Positions 47,963 through 56,432 are shown, counted from the first letter of the stretch. The stretch is DNA of 64,000 bases from Algoriphagus zhangzhouensis (GCF_900148515.1 NZ_FRXN01000006.1:296070-360069); one strand, 5' to 3'. Made by a program: numbers and translations. The notes: a model not told the origin generated them from the sequence alone.

Positions 47963-49354
47963 TTAATTGAAGGTCTTCTGTTCTATCATGGTTCCGGCTC
48001 GGACTTTCCTATCAAGAGTACTACCTATGTCTTCTCGATCTAGTTTTTGGTATCTGCCAGAGGAGGATTCTCCAGTTATCTGTTCTAAAGCAGTTCTAAG
48101 CAATATTTCATTGACATTTCCTAAAGGGAGTAAAAGCTCAGAGCTTTCCAAAGCCTCAACATCCGGAGTAAATCCATTCGTGTAGTCTGATTGATCTAGA
48201 CTGTTAAAGCTTTGTGTTACAATAGGAAGAATACCATAAGGATTATCACTATTTTCTTCATCCTCAAAAGGGATAGAGCCTACATTTTTACCATATGTGA
48301 CATCACCAATAATGTATACATCCATATAAGGTTTCAATCCATTGATGATTAATTCAGACGCGGAGGCTGTTCTGGAAGAAGTGAGAATATAGACACGGTT
48401 TCCTTCTAAAATATTTCCCAAATTCTCTGTTTTTGATTCAAATTCCGTTTGAACGTTTTGAAAGTCAGAGTATTGGCTCAAGAAGCTGTTGTATTTGGTT
48501 TTGTAGAAAATATCAGAAGTTGTCACTGCAGGTGCAATTAGGCTAGCCAAGTTTACAGCAGAAGAAACATATCCACCTCCATTGTATCTGAAATCCAAGA
48601 CCAAATGATTGATAGCTCCAGACTTGAATTTGGCAAAAATCGCATCTGTTTCATCATCGTATTGTGTACTGCTACTTCCAGGTCCAGGAGCAAAGAAGTT
48701 GTATATCAAATATCCAACCTTTTGACCATTGACAGTGTAAATAGAATCAAGGTAATTTGGATCTTCTGCTAGTTGGACAGGAGTCAATGATAAGGTTCCT
48801 AAATTTTCAAAAACAAGAGTTTCCTCATTCAGTCGATAATGATCGATTGTATGGGTTGTCGAAATCTCATCCAGAAGTTCAGCGTAATTATCCAATGTCA
48901 TTTGAGTGTCATTGATTTTTCGGATTCGATCCCCTCTTTTTAAATCAACTGCAGATGCTGGACTGTTTTTCTTAATGTAGGTGACCTCTGCCAATACATT
49001 TTCATTGGTAGAACTCTCTCTATATAAGGTGAATTCATATCCAGCTTCTAGTGTAATTCCATTCAGAGAATTAATTAACTCTTGATAGTCTGGGGTGATA
49101 TAGGAGAATCTGTCTGTTGGTCTATTCAATAAAGATTCGAAATAGTCTTCTGGATCAGAATCTACTGCAATCGGTGTGTTCATGTCATCTAACCAGTAGT
49201 AGACTTGGTCCATGACATCTTTGATCCAGTTATTTACAGCTGATTCTGAAGTTGGATCAACTGTCGGGGTTGGGTCGTCCTTTTTGTCGCAAGAAAAAAT
49301 TGCAAACGAAAGAAGGAAGAGGAGGGCGATTTGTGAATGTTTGGTTTGCTTCAT
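47963..49354 (-). CDS. S41-family peptidase, lipoprotein
   Basis: A 463-residue C-terminal-processing-type protease. The lipobox is FAIFSC (Cys near 22) and a Pro/Thr linker follows. An N-terminal cap (about 40-110, with VMDQVYYWLDDM) is followed by a PDZ domain (about 115-185, SPASAVDLKRGDRIRKIND) and the protease core with LVLDFRYNGGGYVSSAVNLA, the catalytic serine in ILTSSRTASASE and the catalytic lysine in VTYGKNVGS. It is anchored in the outer or inner membrane and acts in the periplasm or outside. It has its own terminator. Substrates unknown. Confidence 0.93.
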   Translation of the reverse strand: MKQTKHSQIALLFLLSFAIFSCDKKDDPTPTVDPTSESAVNNWIKDVMDQVYYWLDDMNTPIAVDSDPEDYFESLLNRPTDRFSYITPDYQELINSLNGITLEAGYEFTLYRESSTNENVLAEVTYIKKNSPASAVDLKRGDRIRKINDTQMTLDNYAELLDEISTTHTIDHYRLNEETLVFENLGTLSLTPVQLAEDPNYLDSIYTVNGQKVGYLIYNFFAPGPGSSSTQYDDETDAIFAKFKSGAINHLVLDFRYNGGGYVSSAVNLASLIAPAVTTSDIFYKTKYNSFLSQYSDFQNVQTEFESKTENLGNILEGNRVYILTSSRTASASELIINGLKPYMDVYIIGDVTYGKNVGSIPFEDEENSDNPYGILPIVTQSFNSLDQSDYTNGFTPDVEALESSELLLPLGNVNEILLRTALEQITGESSSGRYQKLDREDIGSTLDRKVRAGTMIEQKTFN

Positions 49355-49420
49355 TGTGGTTGATTTAGATTAATTGAAACGGTGAATATCCAAACATGTT
49401 GTATGCTAATTCAGTGACTG

Positions 49421-50131
49421 CTAGTAACTAGAACCAAAGGATACGTCATGCGTTTGGCTATCAAGGAGCTTTCCGTCCTCGCACTTCAAAACTCTGTAAG
49501 GGTATTTTCTAAGCAGTTCATGGTTGTGAGTCGCCATTAGGATTGCTGTTCCTTTTTTGTTGATTTCTTGGAATAACTTAAAGATTCCATCTGCTACACT
49601 TGGATCCAAATTTCCGGTTGGTTCATCAGCAAGCAAGATTGAAGGTTCATTTAAGAGTGCGCGGGCGATTACTACTCTTTGTTGCTCACCACCAGATAGT
49701 TGATGGGGCATTTTTGAAGAAGCGTTGTTGAGACCTACAAGCATGAGAACTTCAGCCATTCTTTCTTTGATTTTGACTTTGTCCTTCCAGCCTGTTGCTT
49801 TCATGACAAAATCTAGGTTTTCTGCTACTGTTCGATCGTTAAATAGCTGAAAGTCCTGAAATATGATGCCCAGCTTTCTTCTTAGAAAGGGGATCTCGGA
49901 AGTTTTGATTTTGGTAAGATCAAATCCAGCAATATCTACTTTGCCACTTTTAAGGGCAAGATCAGCGTAGAGGGTTTTCAAAAGAGAACTTTTACCGCTA
50001 CCGGTTTGACCAATTAAAAAAACAAATTCATGCTGCTCAACAGAGAAGCTGACATTGGAAAGTACGGGATCGACTCCCTGAAAAATAGTGGCATTGTCTA
50101 CCTGTAGGACAGGTTGAGTGCTGAAATCCAT
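49421..50131 (-). CDS. ftsE: cell-division ATP-binding protein FtsE
   Basis: A 236-residue ABC ATPase with Walker A GQTGSGKSSLLKTL, signature LSGGEQQRVVIARALLNEPS, Walker B ILLADEPTGNLDP and the H-loop MATHNHEL. The order and the segment LRRKLGIIFQDFQLFNDRTV, then AENLDFVM, are typical of FtsE, which with FtsX controls peptidoglycan hydrolases at division. FtsX is not adjacent here. A LolD-like transporter subunit is the alternative. It lies 2 nt downstream of a 67-residue unknown gene. Confidence 0.9.
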   Translation of the reverse strand: MDFSTQPVLQVDNATIFQGVDPVLSNVSFSVEQHEFVFLIGQTGSGKSSLLKTLYADLALKSGKVDIAGFDLTKIKTSEIPFLRRKLGIIFQDFQLFNDRTVAENLDFVMKATGWKDKVKIKERMAEVLMLVGLNNASSKMPHQLSGGEQQRVVIARALLNEPSILLADEPTGNLDPSVADGIFKLFQEINKKGTAILMATHNHELLRKYPYRVLKCEDGKLLDSQTHDVSFGSSY

Positions 50132-50133
50132 AG

Positions 50134-50337
50134 TTATAATTCTAGTTTTTGCAATTTTCCAAAAGGAAGACCATCTATCAACGTTTGGAGCTCTGTTTCC
50201 TTTCCCTCCAGTCCAAATTTTTCAATGTTCTTCATAGGACGGTCTGCTCTAAAATAAGCAACCAATACGAAATTTTCATCTCTAATTTGGATGTAGTCAG
50301 GAATTTTAGCTTTTCCTTTTACTTTGATAATATACAT
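50134..50337 (-). CDS. hypothetical protein, 67 aa, next to ftsE
   Basis: A small soluble protein that reads as a compact beta-rich domain (MYIIKVKGKAKIPDYIQIRD, ENFVLVAYFRADRPMKNIEK, LEGKETELQTLIDGLPFGKL). No family recognised. It lies 2 nt before ftsE on the same strand and is separated from the fructose-6-phosphate aldolase gene by a terminator, so it is most likely an operon partner of ftsE. Confidence 0.7.
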   Translation of the reverse strand: MYIIKVKGKAKIPDYIQIRDENFVLVAYFRADRPMKNIEKFGLEGKETELQTLIDGLPFGKLQKLEL

Positions 50338-50349
50338 AGGGAAGGGGTA

Positions 50350-50381
50350 AAAAAGGTTGGCCTTGTATGAAAGCCAACCTT
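50350..50381 (-). terminator. terminator after the fructose-6-phosphate aldolase gene
   Basis: AAGGTTGGC (50353-50361) and GCCAACCTT (50373-50381) form a 9-bp stem with an A-run giving T's on the minus strand, 8 nt after the stop of the aldolase gene. Confidence 0.82.
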
Positions 50382-50388
50382 CGTTTAA

Positions 50389-51048
50389 TTATTTTCCTGC
50401 TGCTTTGGCATGGTCAGCCAAAAACTGTGCTAGTCCTGAATCAGTCAATGGATGTTTCAAAAGTCCAGTTATTACTTTCAAAGGACAGGTAACCACATCA
50501 GCTCCGATTTCAGCGCATTTGATCAAGTGCATTGTGTGTCTTACAGAAGCAGCCAACACCTCTGTAGCATATCCATAGTTTTGATAGATATGAACGATTT
50601 GTTCGATCAGTTCCAGCCCATCGAAAGAGATGTCATCCAATCTACCGATAAATGGGGAAACGTATGAAGCTCCCGCTTTAGCTGCCAACAATGCCTGTCC
50701 TGATGAGAAGATCAAAGTACAATTGGTGCGGATTCCTTCGCTGTGGAAGTATTTGATTGCCTTAACACCGTCCTTGATCATTGGGATTTTTACCACGATT
50801 TTATCATCGATTTTGGCAAGCTCTTTTCCTTCCTTAATCATACCTTCAAAATCAGTGGAGATTACCTCAGCACTTACTTTGTCATCCACGATATCACAAA
50901 TTGCCTTGTAATGCGCTCTTACGTTTGCATCACCGGTAATTCCTTCTTTTGCCATAAGAGAAGGGTTGGTAGTCACACCATCAAGAACACCTAAGTCGTA
51001 AGCTTCCTGGATTTCGGAAAGATTGGCGGTGTCAATAAAGAATTTCAT
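50389..51048 (-). CDS. fsa: fructose-6-phosphate aldolase/transaldolase-like
   Basis: A 219-residue short transaldolase-family enzyme. It starts MKFFIDTANLSEIQEAYDLG and has VLDGVTTNPSLMAKEG, the Schiff-base lysine in KIVVKIPMIKDG (K87), TLIFSSGQALLAAKAGASYV and SPFIGRLDDI. The 215-220-residue class includes E. coli FsaA/B (aldol cleavage of fructose-6-phosphate) and many short transaldolases; the two cannot be separated by reading alone. Cytoplasmic, sugar-phosphate metabolism. It has its own terminator and a -7 box (TAACTTTG, 51113-51120 on the minus strand). Confidence 0.92.
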   Translation of the reverse strand: MKFFIDTANLSEIQEAYDLGVLDGVTTNPSLMAKEGITGDANVRAHYKAICDIVDDKVSAEVISTDFEGMIKEGKELAKIDDKIVVKIPMIKDGVKAIKYFHSEGIRTNCTLIFSSGQALLAAKAGASYVSPFIGRLDDISFDGLELIEQIVHIYQNYGYATEVLAASVRHTMHLIKCAEIGADVVTCPLKVITGLLKHPLTDSGLAQFLADHAKAAGK

Positions 51049-51112
51049 CTGAAAAGGTTTTTTGATTTGAATTGCTAATAGTTAATCATCTAGAAAGATG
51101 ACTAGTTTCAGA

Positions 51113-51120
51113 CAAAGTTA
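51113..51120 (-). promoter_or_regulatory. candidate -7 element of the aldolase gene
   Basis: TAACTTTG on the minus strand matches TAnnTTTG, about 65 nt upstream of the fsa ATG. No clear -33 box. Confidence 0.35.
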
Positions 51121-51180
51121 AAAGATAAATCAGGATACGGAACTGGAAAAAAAGGCCAAGTTCAAAATAAGGTAAAAAAA

Positions 51181-51263
51181 GAAGCGGCATCGCACCGCTA
51201 CAACCGCCTACCCTTGCTTCCTTCCGGACCTGGGGGATTCAGCAGGAGCTGGTCGTGCCGCTA
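51181..51263 (-). ncRNA. ffs: signal recognition particle RNA (4.5S-type)
   Basis: On the minus strand the sequence folds into one long hairpin: AGCGGCA at the 5' end pairs with TGCCGCT at the 3' end. The tip contains the diagnostic bacterial SRP domain IV: CAGGTCCGGAAGGAAGCAAG, preceded by CTGCTGAATCCCC. This RNA binds Ffh and targets membrane proteins to the translocon. A promoter lies just upstream (51269-51298). The length (about 83 nt or slightly more) fits small bacterial SRP RNAs; exact ends are estimated. Confidence 0.93.
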
Positions 51264-51268
51264 GGCCA

Positions 51269-51298
51269 CAAAGGTACGGCAAAAATTACTCAAAACAA
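51269..51298 (-). promoter_or_regulatory. promoter of the SRP RNA
   Basis: On the minus strand TTG (51296-51298), 19 nt, TACCTTTG (51269-51276). The -7 box is perfect and the predicted start falls at the 5' end of the SRP RNA. Confidence 0.65.
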
Positions 51299-51365
51299 GA
51301 TTTGGATCGAAAGTTTAGCAGATACTTCACTATGTTTCTGAGTGTGAGAAACTTGATTTTTTATA

Positions 51366-51395
51366 AAAGAAGGAGATTTAAGATTCTCCTTCTTT
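51366..51395 (-). terminator. terminator overlapping the end of the PhnB-like gene
   Basis: AAAGAAGGAGA (51366-51376) and TCTCCTTCTTT (51385-51395) form an 11-bp perfect stem whose loop holds the stop codon (51378-51380). On the minus strand it is followed by T's. Confidence 0.75.
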
Positions 51396-51809
51396 CAAAT
51401 CGTAATTGATCATCCATGCCACCCCGAACCTATCTTTGAAACTGGCAAAATATGCACCCCAAAAGGTTTTTTGATATTCCATTTCCACGACTCCATCTGC
51501 AGAAAGTCTTTCGAAGAACTCTTGGCCTTGCTCTTTAGTGTCTGCATCAATTGAGACATAATTGTTATTGCCAACAATCAATTTATGTCCAAGGCTTGGC
51601 ATGTTATCACTTGCCATAATTTTATAATGTGGGTTGATGCGTAAGCTTACATGCATTACTCTGCCTTGTTCATCTTCGGGGATTTCCATTCCTTGGATGT
51701 CTTTGAAGTAATTAATGCCACCTTCAAACTCGCCTCCGAATATGGATTGATAGAAAATAAAGGCTTCTTCAGCTTGCCCGTCAAAATTGAGATAAGGAAA
51801 AATTTTCAT
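51378..51809 (-). CDS. PhnB/VOC-superfamily protein
   Basis: A 143-residue glyoxalase/bleomycin-resistance fold protein of the PhnB-like (3-demethylubiquinone-9 3-methyltransferase-like) group. It shows FPYLNFDGQAEEAFIFYQSI near the start, VMHVSLRINPHYKIMASDNM, NNYVSIDADTKEQGQEFFER, and the ending WGAYFASFKDRFGVAWMINY, which is the group's hallmark. Substrate unknown. The next gene upstream on the same strand is a membrane protein 28 nt away, probably in one operon. Confidence 0.88.
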   Translation of the reverse strand: MKIFPYLNFDGQAEEAFIFYQSIFGGEFEGGINYFKDIQGMEIPEDEQGRVMHVSLRINPHYKIMASDNMPSLGHKLIVGNNNYVSIDADTKEQGQEFFERLSADGVVEMEYQKTFWGAYFASFKDRFGVAWMINYDLKEGES

Positions 51810-51837
51810 GATGTTAAAATTTAGTAATTCATGAAAT

Positions 51838-52434
51838 TTACTTCATTTTGAGTTGGTTTTTATCAACTCTAAAGCTAAAAATCGACAATAGGAGTCCCAA
51901 AAAAGATGTGCCCATCGCCACATAAATTTGATGGTAAGAAATTGCGATGGAAATATATTGTAGGACAAGTCCGCAAAGCCAAACAAGATGACCCAGGTTG
52001 GTTTTTTTATTTACGATTCTTTTGAAATTTCCTTCAAAGGATTCATTTAAAAGTGGTTTAAAAAAGTCTCGATAATGCCACAAAATCAGAAGATTCAATC
52101 CTAAAAGAAATGCCAAGACAAAGGGAGTTCCTTTCCATTGCATAGAGATTGTGACCATTAGAGTGTTTCCGATTAATGGGATCATCATGATACTTCCGAT
52201 AAGTTTATACCGGGTGGTAATCAAAAGGTATCCAATGAAAATTTGTGATACTGCAATGAATTGACCGTAAAAACCCAACTGATATTCCTCCAGCCTTTCA
52301 ATCAACCAAGTCGGACCAATCCATCCAAAGTAGTGGTGCTCAAAATAAAGCTTGGCCATGCCTGCTCCAAAAAATGTGAAACCCAAGAAAATTGAAATTG
52401 ACTGAATAAAGAGTTTCTTGATTTTTAGATTCAT
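51838..52434 (-). CDS. multi-pass membrane protein, DoxX-like
   Basis: A 198-residue protein with about five to six membrane helices (FIQSISIFLGFTFFGAGMAK; FIAVSQIFIGYLLITT; IMMIPLIGNTLMVTI; FVLAFLLGLNLLILW; LVWLCGLVLQYISIAI). The opening GFTFFGAGMAKLY segment resembles DoxX/DoxD-family proteins. No functional residues can be named. It is likely in an operon with the PhnB-like gene. Confidence 0.65.
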   Translation of the reverse strand: MNLKIKKLFIQSISIFLGFTFFGAGMAKLYFEHHYFGWIGPTWLIERLEEYQLGFYGQFIAVSQIFIGYLLITTRYKLIGSIMMIPLIGNTLMVTISMQWKGTPFVLAFLLGLNLLILWHYRDFFKPLLNESFEGNFKRIVNKKTNLGHLVWLCGLVLQYISIAISYHQIYVAMGTSFLGLLLSIFSFRVDKNQLKMK

Positions 52435-52562
52435 GATTTAGGTTTTTGGGTCCTACTTGGAGATGTTTTTAGAAAAAGAATGTTACAGAATCCAAGAAAA
52501 ATATAAGTCAGATTTTATTTTATTTATAATTTGAAATCCTAATTATAACCTTTTTAGAATAT

Positions 52563-53105
52563 ATGTCAGCAAGTGATTTGGCTCCTGGAAGTAAGTTGCG
52601 TCATCCCAAATTTGGAGTAGGGATGGTTTTGTCGGTGGATGAAAAATATTATAAGATTTATTTCTACGATACCGAAGAGGTAAAAACTTTGGGTAGGGAT
52701 TATGATGGATTTGAAATTGAAGAGGCTAAGAAGCCTGATTACCCTATTTTGACTCAGAAGGATGTCGAAAAGGCCATCAAAGAAGCTTTGATTCAAACCT
52801 CAGAGCGTGCTCCGATTGTTCCGTTGGGAGGGAAGTGGATTGGCGGTTCTGTGATTTTAAATCCTGGTGACGAAGGCCTTCAAAGCAAAGAGATCCCTAT
52901 GGATACTTTTTTTCATAAAGTAGTAATGGTAAGGGAGAAACTCAGAGTATTGGAGCAGAATATCAATAATCATTCAAAACTGGATGATGAAGACCGTGTT
53001 CATTTGCAGCAATATATCACAAGATGCTATGGCTCATTGACGACATTCAATGTGCTGTTTGCTTACAAAGAGGACCAGTTTAAAGGGAGTGGAGGGAAGG
53101 ACTGA
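52563..53105 (+). CDS. hypothetical protein with SH3-like N-terminal domain
   Basis: A 180-residue soluble protein. Residues about 5-52 (LAPGSKLRHPKFGVGMVLSV, KIYFYDTEEVKTLGRDYDGF) look like a small SH3/Tudor-type barrel of the kind found in CarD/Mfd, UvrD tails and DUF3553. The centre has a conserved-looking PIVPLGGKWIGGSVILNPGD, and the C-terminal half is helical. It may bind a nucleic acid or a polymerase partner, but this is only a fold guess. Its 3' end overlaps the next, convergent, gene by 26 nt. Confidence 0.68.
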   Translation: MSASDLAPGSKLRHPKFGVGMVLSVDEKYYKIYFYDTEEVKTLGRDYDGFEIEEAKKPDYPILTQKDVEKAIKEALIQTSERAPIVPLGGKWIGGSVILNPGDEGLQSKEIPMDTFFHKVVMVREKLRVLEQNINNHSKLDDEDRVHLQQYITRCYGSLTTFNVLFAYKEDQFKGSGGKD

Positions 53106-53361
53106 TTTTCTTTTGAATAAAAGTAATAGGGACAAAATCGTCCGTCGGAGCTCCTATATAATAGACTGTCCAACTTGGATCGTGCTTGGCTAATAATTCT
53201 GAAATACAATCAGCACGATGTCCTTGAGGATTTTGGCATTCATCCCAATAGAACAATTCTACTTTGTAATGCAGGGATTGTTTTTGGTTATTGACGGTCA
53301 CATCTATTTGGATGTCTTGTTTACCGCCATCTTGAGGAATAGGTATAGCGATGTAGCTCAT
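53080..53361 (-). CDS. hypothetical protein, 93 aa
   Basis: A soluble protein starting MSYIAIPIPQDGGKQDIQID, beta-rich, with a cysteine/aspartate region (FYWDECQNPQGHRADCISEL) and an aromatic strand (DPSWTVYYIGAPTDDFVPIT). No family recognised. It overlaps the convergent upstream-coded gene by 26 nt at the 3' ends, so antisense interference is possible. The frame is open throughout and has a normal composition; I take it as real with moderate confidence. Confidence 0.55.
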   Translation of the reverse strand: MSYIAIPIPQDGGKQDIQIDVTVNNQKQSLHYKVELFYWDECQNPQGHRADCISELLAKHDPSWTVYYIGAPTDDFVPITFIQKKISPSLHSL

Positions 53362-53508
53362 AGTCTATCGGTTTTTTTAGAAATTCGACTAATTGCGTGC
53401 CAAAATAAAAGTTGGATTTTAGGGGTTTAAAACTGTTTTTGGTTTATGATTCTTGAAAATTCGATCAATATTGTTCGTGAAAGAACGATTTATAAAAATT
53501 TATGAAAT

Positions 53509-54087
53509 ATGGATTCATTGCCTGAAAAAGTGAGGCTTCCTTTTCTGTTCGATGTGAGAGAATTGGAAAATTCATTACAAACATTGGAAAAAGAGTATTG
53601 GGTAGGCCATTTTGTCAAGCAAAATTACCAAGGGGATTGGTCTGTGTTACCATTGACTGCTCAAAAAGGCAGAGAACATCCTATTTTGATGGCATCGTCG
53701 ATTCCCGGAGGTGGGGATTATGTAGAAACTTCATACTTAAGTAAAACGCCTTATTTTAAATCAGTTTTAAATTCTTTTGACACAAAGCCTCTTTCTATTC
53801 GACTGATGAGGCTGGGGCCAAAATCAGAAATTAAAGAACATCGGGACTATGATTTGGACGAAAATGAAGTTCGTCTGCATATTCCTATTTTAACTAATTC
53901 AGGTGTCCACTTTTTTCTCAATAAGAAAGAGGTGGCAATGAAAGCAGGTGAGTGCTGGTACCTAAGGTTGTCAGATCCACATCAAGTAGTCAATGATAGT
54001 GATCAAGCAAGGGTACATTTGGTGATGGATTTAGAGTTGAATGAATGGCTTAGAAAATTTTTAACCCAAAATTCTGCTACTCCCTGA
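53509..54087 (+). CDS. aspartyl/asparaginyl beta-hydroxylase-like 2OG dioxygenase
   Basis: A 192-residue member of the Asp/Asn hydroxylase cupin-like family (PF05118 type), which hydroxylates Asp/Asn or related substrates using iron and 2-oxoglutarate. The iron-binding HRD is at 111-113 (KEHRDYDLDENEVRLHIPIL), the second histidine is H158 (SDPHQVVNDS) and the 2OG-binding Arg168 is in QARVHLVMDL. It lacks a signal peptide, so it is cytoplasmic. The substrate is unknown. It converges on the HEAGH protein gene, overlapping it by 11 nt. Confidence 0.88.
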   Translation: MDSLPEKVRLPFLFDVRELENSLQTLEKEYWVGHFVKQNYQGDWSVLPLTAQKGREHPILMASSIPGGGDYVETSYLSKTPYFKSVLNSFDTKPLSIRLMRLGPKSEIKEHRDYDLDENEVRLHIPILTNSGVHFFLNKKEVAMKAGECWYLRLSDPHQVVNDSDQARVHLVMDLELNEWLRKFLTQNSATP

Positions 54088-54541
54088 CCCATTTTTTCAT
54101 ATTTGGGAAAGTCTCATAGTCACATAGGTCCATCCAAACTAATAGAGGTAGTCCAATGTACATTCCTCCTTCTAAGTTATTAATTATCATATATGATTCT
54201 CCTTTGTAGCCATTTTCATGAAATACCACTTCAATTGGAATCTCAAGATGTTTAAGGGCAGCATATGTCCAACCAATTACTCCCATTTCATCGTCTTGGG
54301 CGGGAGTACGATACTTTCCTACATCTCCTACTATGGTAGGCCGTTCTTCTGGTGACATGATGGCTATGTGCCCTGCCTCATGAAGTAAATCTCCAGGGTA
54401 TTTTAATTTTTCTGGATCATATTTCAATACTCCTTTATCGATCAGAATACCGGGTACAAAGGTTGATTCGGTTATGCTGGTCTCCTCGGTTTGGATATTT
54501 ATTTGAGATAAAAAATTTAAGATTTGATCAGTATAAGTCAT
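54077..54541 (-). CDS. putative zinc metalloprotein with HExxH motif
   Basis: A 154-residue protein with GDLLHEAGHIAIM (H54-E55-x-x-H58), the zincin metal-binding signature, in a helix-like setting. The rest includes SITESTFVPGILIDKGVLKY before the motif and DDEMGVIGWTYAALKHLEIP after it, where a third ligand (E or D) may sit. It has no signal peptide and matches no peptidase family I know well; IrrE/ImmA-like small proteases are the nearest idea. The gene overlaps the hydroxylase gene tail to tail. Confidence 0.65.
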   Translation of the reverse strand: MTYTDQILNFLSQINIQTEETSITESTFVPGILIDKGVLKYDPEKLKYPGDLLHEAGHIAIMSPEERPTIVGDVGKYRTPAQDDEMGVIGWTYAALKHLEIPIEVVFHENGYKGESYMIINNLEGGMYIGLPLLVWMDLCDYETFPNMKKWVRE

Positions 54542-54626
54542 TTAATATGTTTTGTTGTCAATCCAATAAAAATCTATTTTCAGGTAATATTATAAATCTT
54601 TCAACTAATCCCGAAATTTTGAAATA

Positions 54627-55523
54627 ATGCGTATTCTATTTTTTAGCGAATCCCCTTGGAGTATTCCTTCTATTTTGGAAGTTTTAAAAGAGCATGAAAT
54701 CCTTGGAGTAGTGATTTCTGGAAATGAAAATGTCGTTAGTTCGGATTTGCTAGGTTTCTTAAATCAAAGTAAGGTTAAATGCTTCAATCTAGATGAAATA
54801 GAACAAGAAATCGAATTAGAGTCTATTGATATGGGTGTTTCATTTGGGTTTACTAAAAAGATTCCAGAATCGATTTTTTCTAAAATAAAACTTGGAGTTA
54901 TAAATATTCACTTTGGTGAGCTTCCAAAATATGCGGGTCCGTCTCCTTTATTCTGGGTTCTAAAAAATCAAGAACCGAATTTAGTTATCAGTTTTCATCG
55001 AATTAATGATCAATGGGATGCTGGACATTTATTGATGAAAGAAGTCTTACCAATTTTCCCAGGAGAACCAATAGGTTTGTTGGGATCAAGAGCCGCATTT
55101 GCGACTTCAACAAAGCTTAAGGAACTAATCAAAAACATAACATTAGTTGAGTCAGTTGATTTAGCTTTCAATAACAAACCATTAAAAAGGCCAACTGATA
55201 CAGATCTAACTATTGAATGGAGAAATCAAAAAGCCAATGAAATAGAGGCTTTAATTAATGCAGCCAATCCGTCTTATGGAGGTGCTATTTCTAGTTTCAG
55301 GGGAAGTCCTATTAGGATACTTGAGGTGAGTCCAGCAGATGTGAATATTACTGGCATTTTTTCACCAGGAACCATCGTTTATTCCGATCCTCAATATGGA
55401 GTTTTCGTGATTTGTGGAGATTACAATTTTTTAAGAATCAATATTTTACAATTAGAAGGGACAATTATTTCTGGTCAAAAATTAGCTGCATTAGGGGTGA
55501 GAGTTTATGAAAAATTTGAATGA
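54627..55523 (+). CDS. formyltransferase-family protein (Fmt-like)
   Basis: A 298-residue protein with the formyltransferase fold. The catalytic triad is present: Asn93 and His95 in GVINIHFGELPKYAGPSP and Asp131 in QWDAGHLLM. A C-terminal domain of about 80 residues resembles the OB-like Fmt tail (NPSYGGAISSFRGSPIRILE). It is unlikely to be the housekeeping Fmt because the N-terminal region is degenerate; relatives formylate amino sugars for surface glycans or act in other N-formylation reactions. Its position before surface-protein genes supports an accessory role. AT-rich relative to neighbours. Confidence 0.82.
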   Translation: MRILFFSESPWSIPSILEVLKEHEILGVVISGNENVVSSDLLGFLNQSKVKCFNLDEIEQEIELESIDMGVSFGFTKKIPESIFSKIKLGVINIHFGELPKYAGPSPLFWVLKNQEPNLVISFHRINDQWDAGHLLMKEVLPIFPGEPIGLLGSRAAFATSTKLKELIKNITLVESVDLAFNNKPLKRPTDTDLTIEWRNQKANEIEALINAANPSYGGAISSFRGSPIRILEVSPADVNITGIFSPGTIVYSDPQYGVFVICGDYNFLRINILQLEGTIISGQKLAALGVRVYEKFE

Positions 55524-55703
55524 AACTAACTTTTTCTTGTCAATAGTTTAATGGACGGGATGTTTTGTTTGAGATTCCAAAAAAATAAAAAGAAATTAGT
55601 TTTAGAATTTAATTTTTTAATTAGAACCTTTGGTAGAATTTAATTGGGTTTCTGGTAATTTTTTGTAAATTTTCCAGAAGTGTTAGATTATTTTTAGTTA
55701 AAT

Positions 55704-56432
55704 ATGAAAAGAAGGCTGTTTTTAGAGAAAGTAAGTTTAGCAGCAGGAATCATTGCTGTACCAAATATTGGCTTGAGTTCTCAATTGTTAGAAAAGGATT
55801 CTAAGTCAAAGTTTATTTTCCATATAGGAGAAAACTCTACCCAGTTTAAGCAGGTACTGGAGAAAGTTGGTGGTTTTCATCGATCCTTAGTCTTCCTTAC
55901 CGACGCAACAGAATTTGACTTTTCATCTGGCTTGAATCTAGATGCAGCTTTATACAAGAAAGATCTCAATTTGACATTACAGGAAGTTGAAGAGGTTCTA
56001 TGGGTTAACTCTATGATTGAGGATCGACCTGATTATGTCAAAGAATATCTGATTAATCAAAGACTGGGAAAGAAAGTAGGGATTCTAGGTTTGGATTTTG
56101 AAAGTCAATTTGAATCATTTTTGGAGGTAATAGAAAAACTTGATCTTAAAGCTTCTTTTCTTAAAGAGAATCAACAGTGTGATCAGGTATTTTGTCTTAT
56201 AAACATCCCTGAAAATAAAAAAGGGGAAATAGCTTTAGAAAAGTTAGCTCGATTTAGTTCAGCTATTGATTTTTTCTTTGTTGAAAGAGCAGATTTTCCT
56301 TCAAATAATTTATTGGCTTTGCCGAATAAAGATGGGAGGCAAGTCATGTTGAGTATCAACACGAAAAATGACATTTGTTGTTCAAATATAGAATACGTCA
56401 AAAATTCTATAGTAAGCTTTATTAGTGAATAA
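55704..56432 (+). CDS. Tat-exported protein of unknown function
   Basis: A 242-residue protein with a twin-arginine-like leader (MKRRLFLEKVSLAAGIIAVP: RRxFL followed by a hydrophobic stretch), so it is probably exported folded. The mature part is alpha/beta (KFIFHIGENSTQFKQVLEKV, KKVGILGLDFESQFESFLEV, VFCLINIPENKKGEIALEKL, IDFFFVERADFPSNNLLALP) and could be Rossmann-like, but no family motif is recognised. It lies 180 nt after the formyltransferase gene and 69 nt before the collar-protein genes, so it may be part of the same surface locus. Confidence 0.7.
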   Translation: MKRRLFLEKVSLAAGIIAVPNIGLSSQLLEKDSKSKFIFHIGENSTQFKQVLEKVGGFHRSLVFLTDATEFDFSSGLNLDAALYKKDLNLTLQEVEEVLWVNSMIEDRPDYVKEYLINQRLGKKVGILGLDFESQFESFLEVIEKLDLKASFLKENQQCDQVFCLINIPENKKGEIALEKLARFSSAIDFFFVERADFPSNNLLALPNKDGRQVMLSINTKNDICCSNIEYVKNSIVSFISE

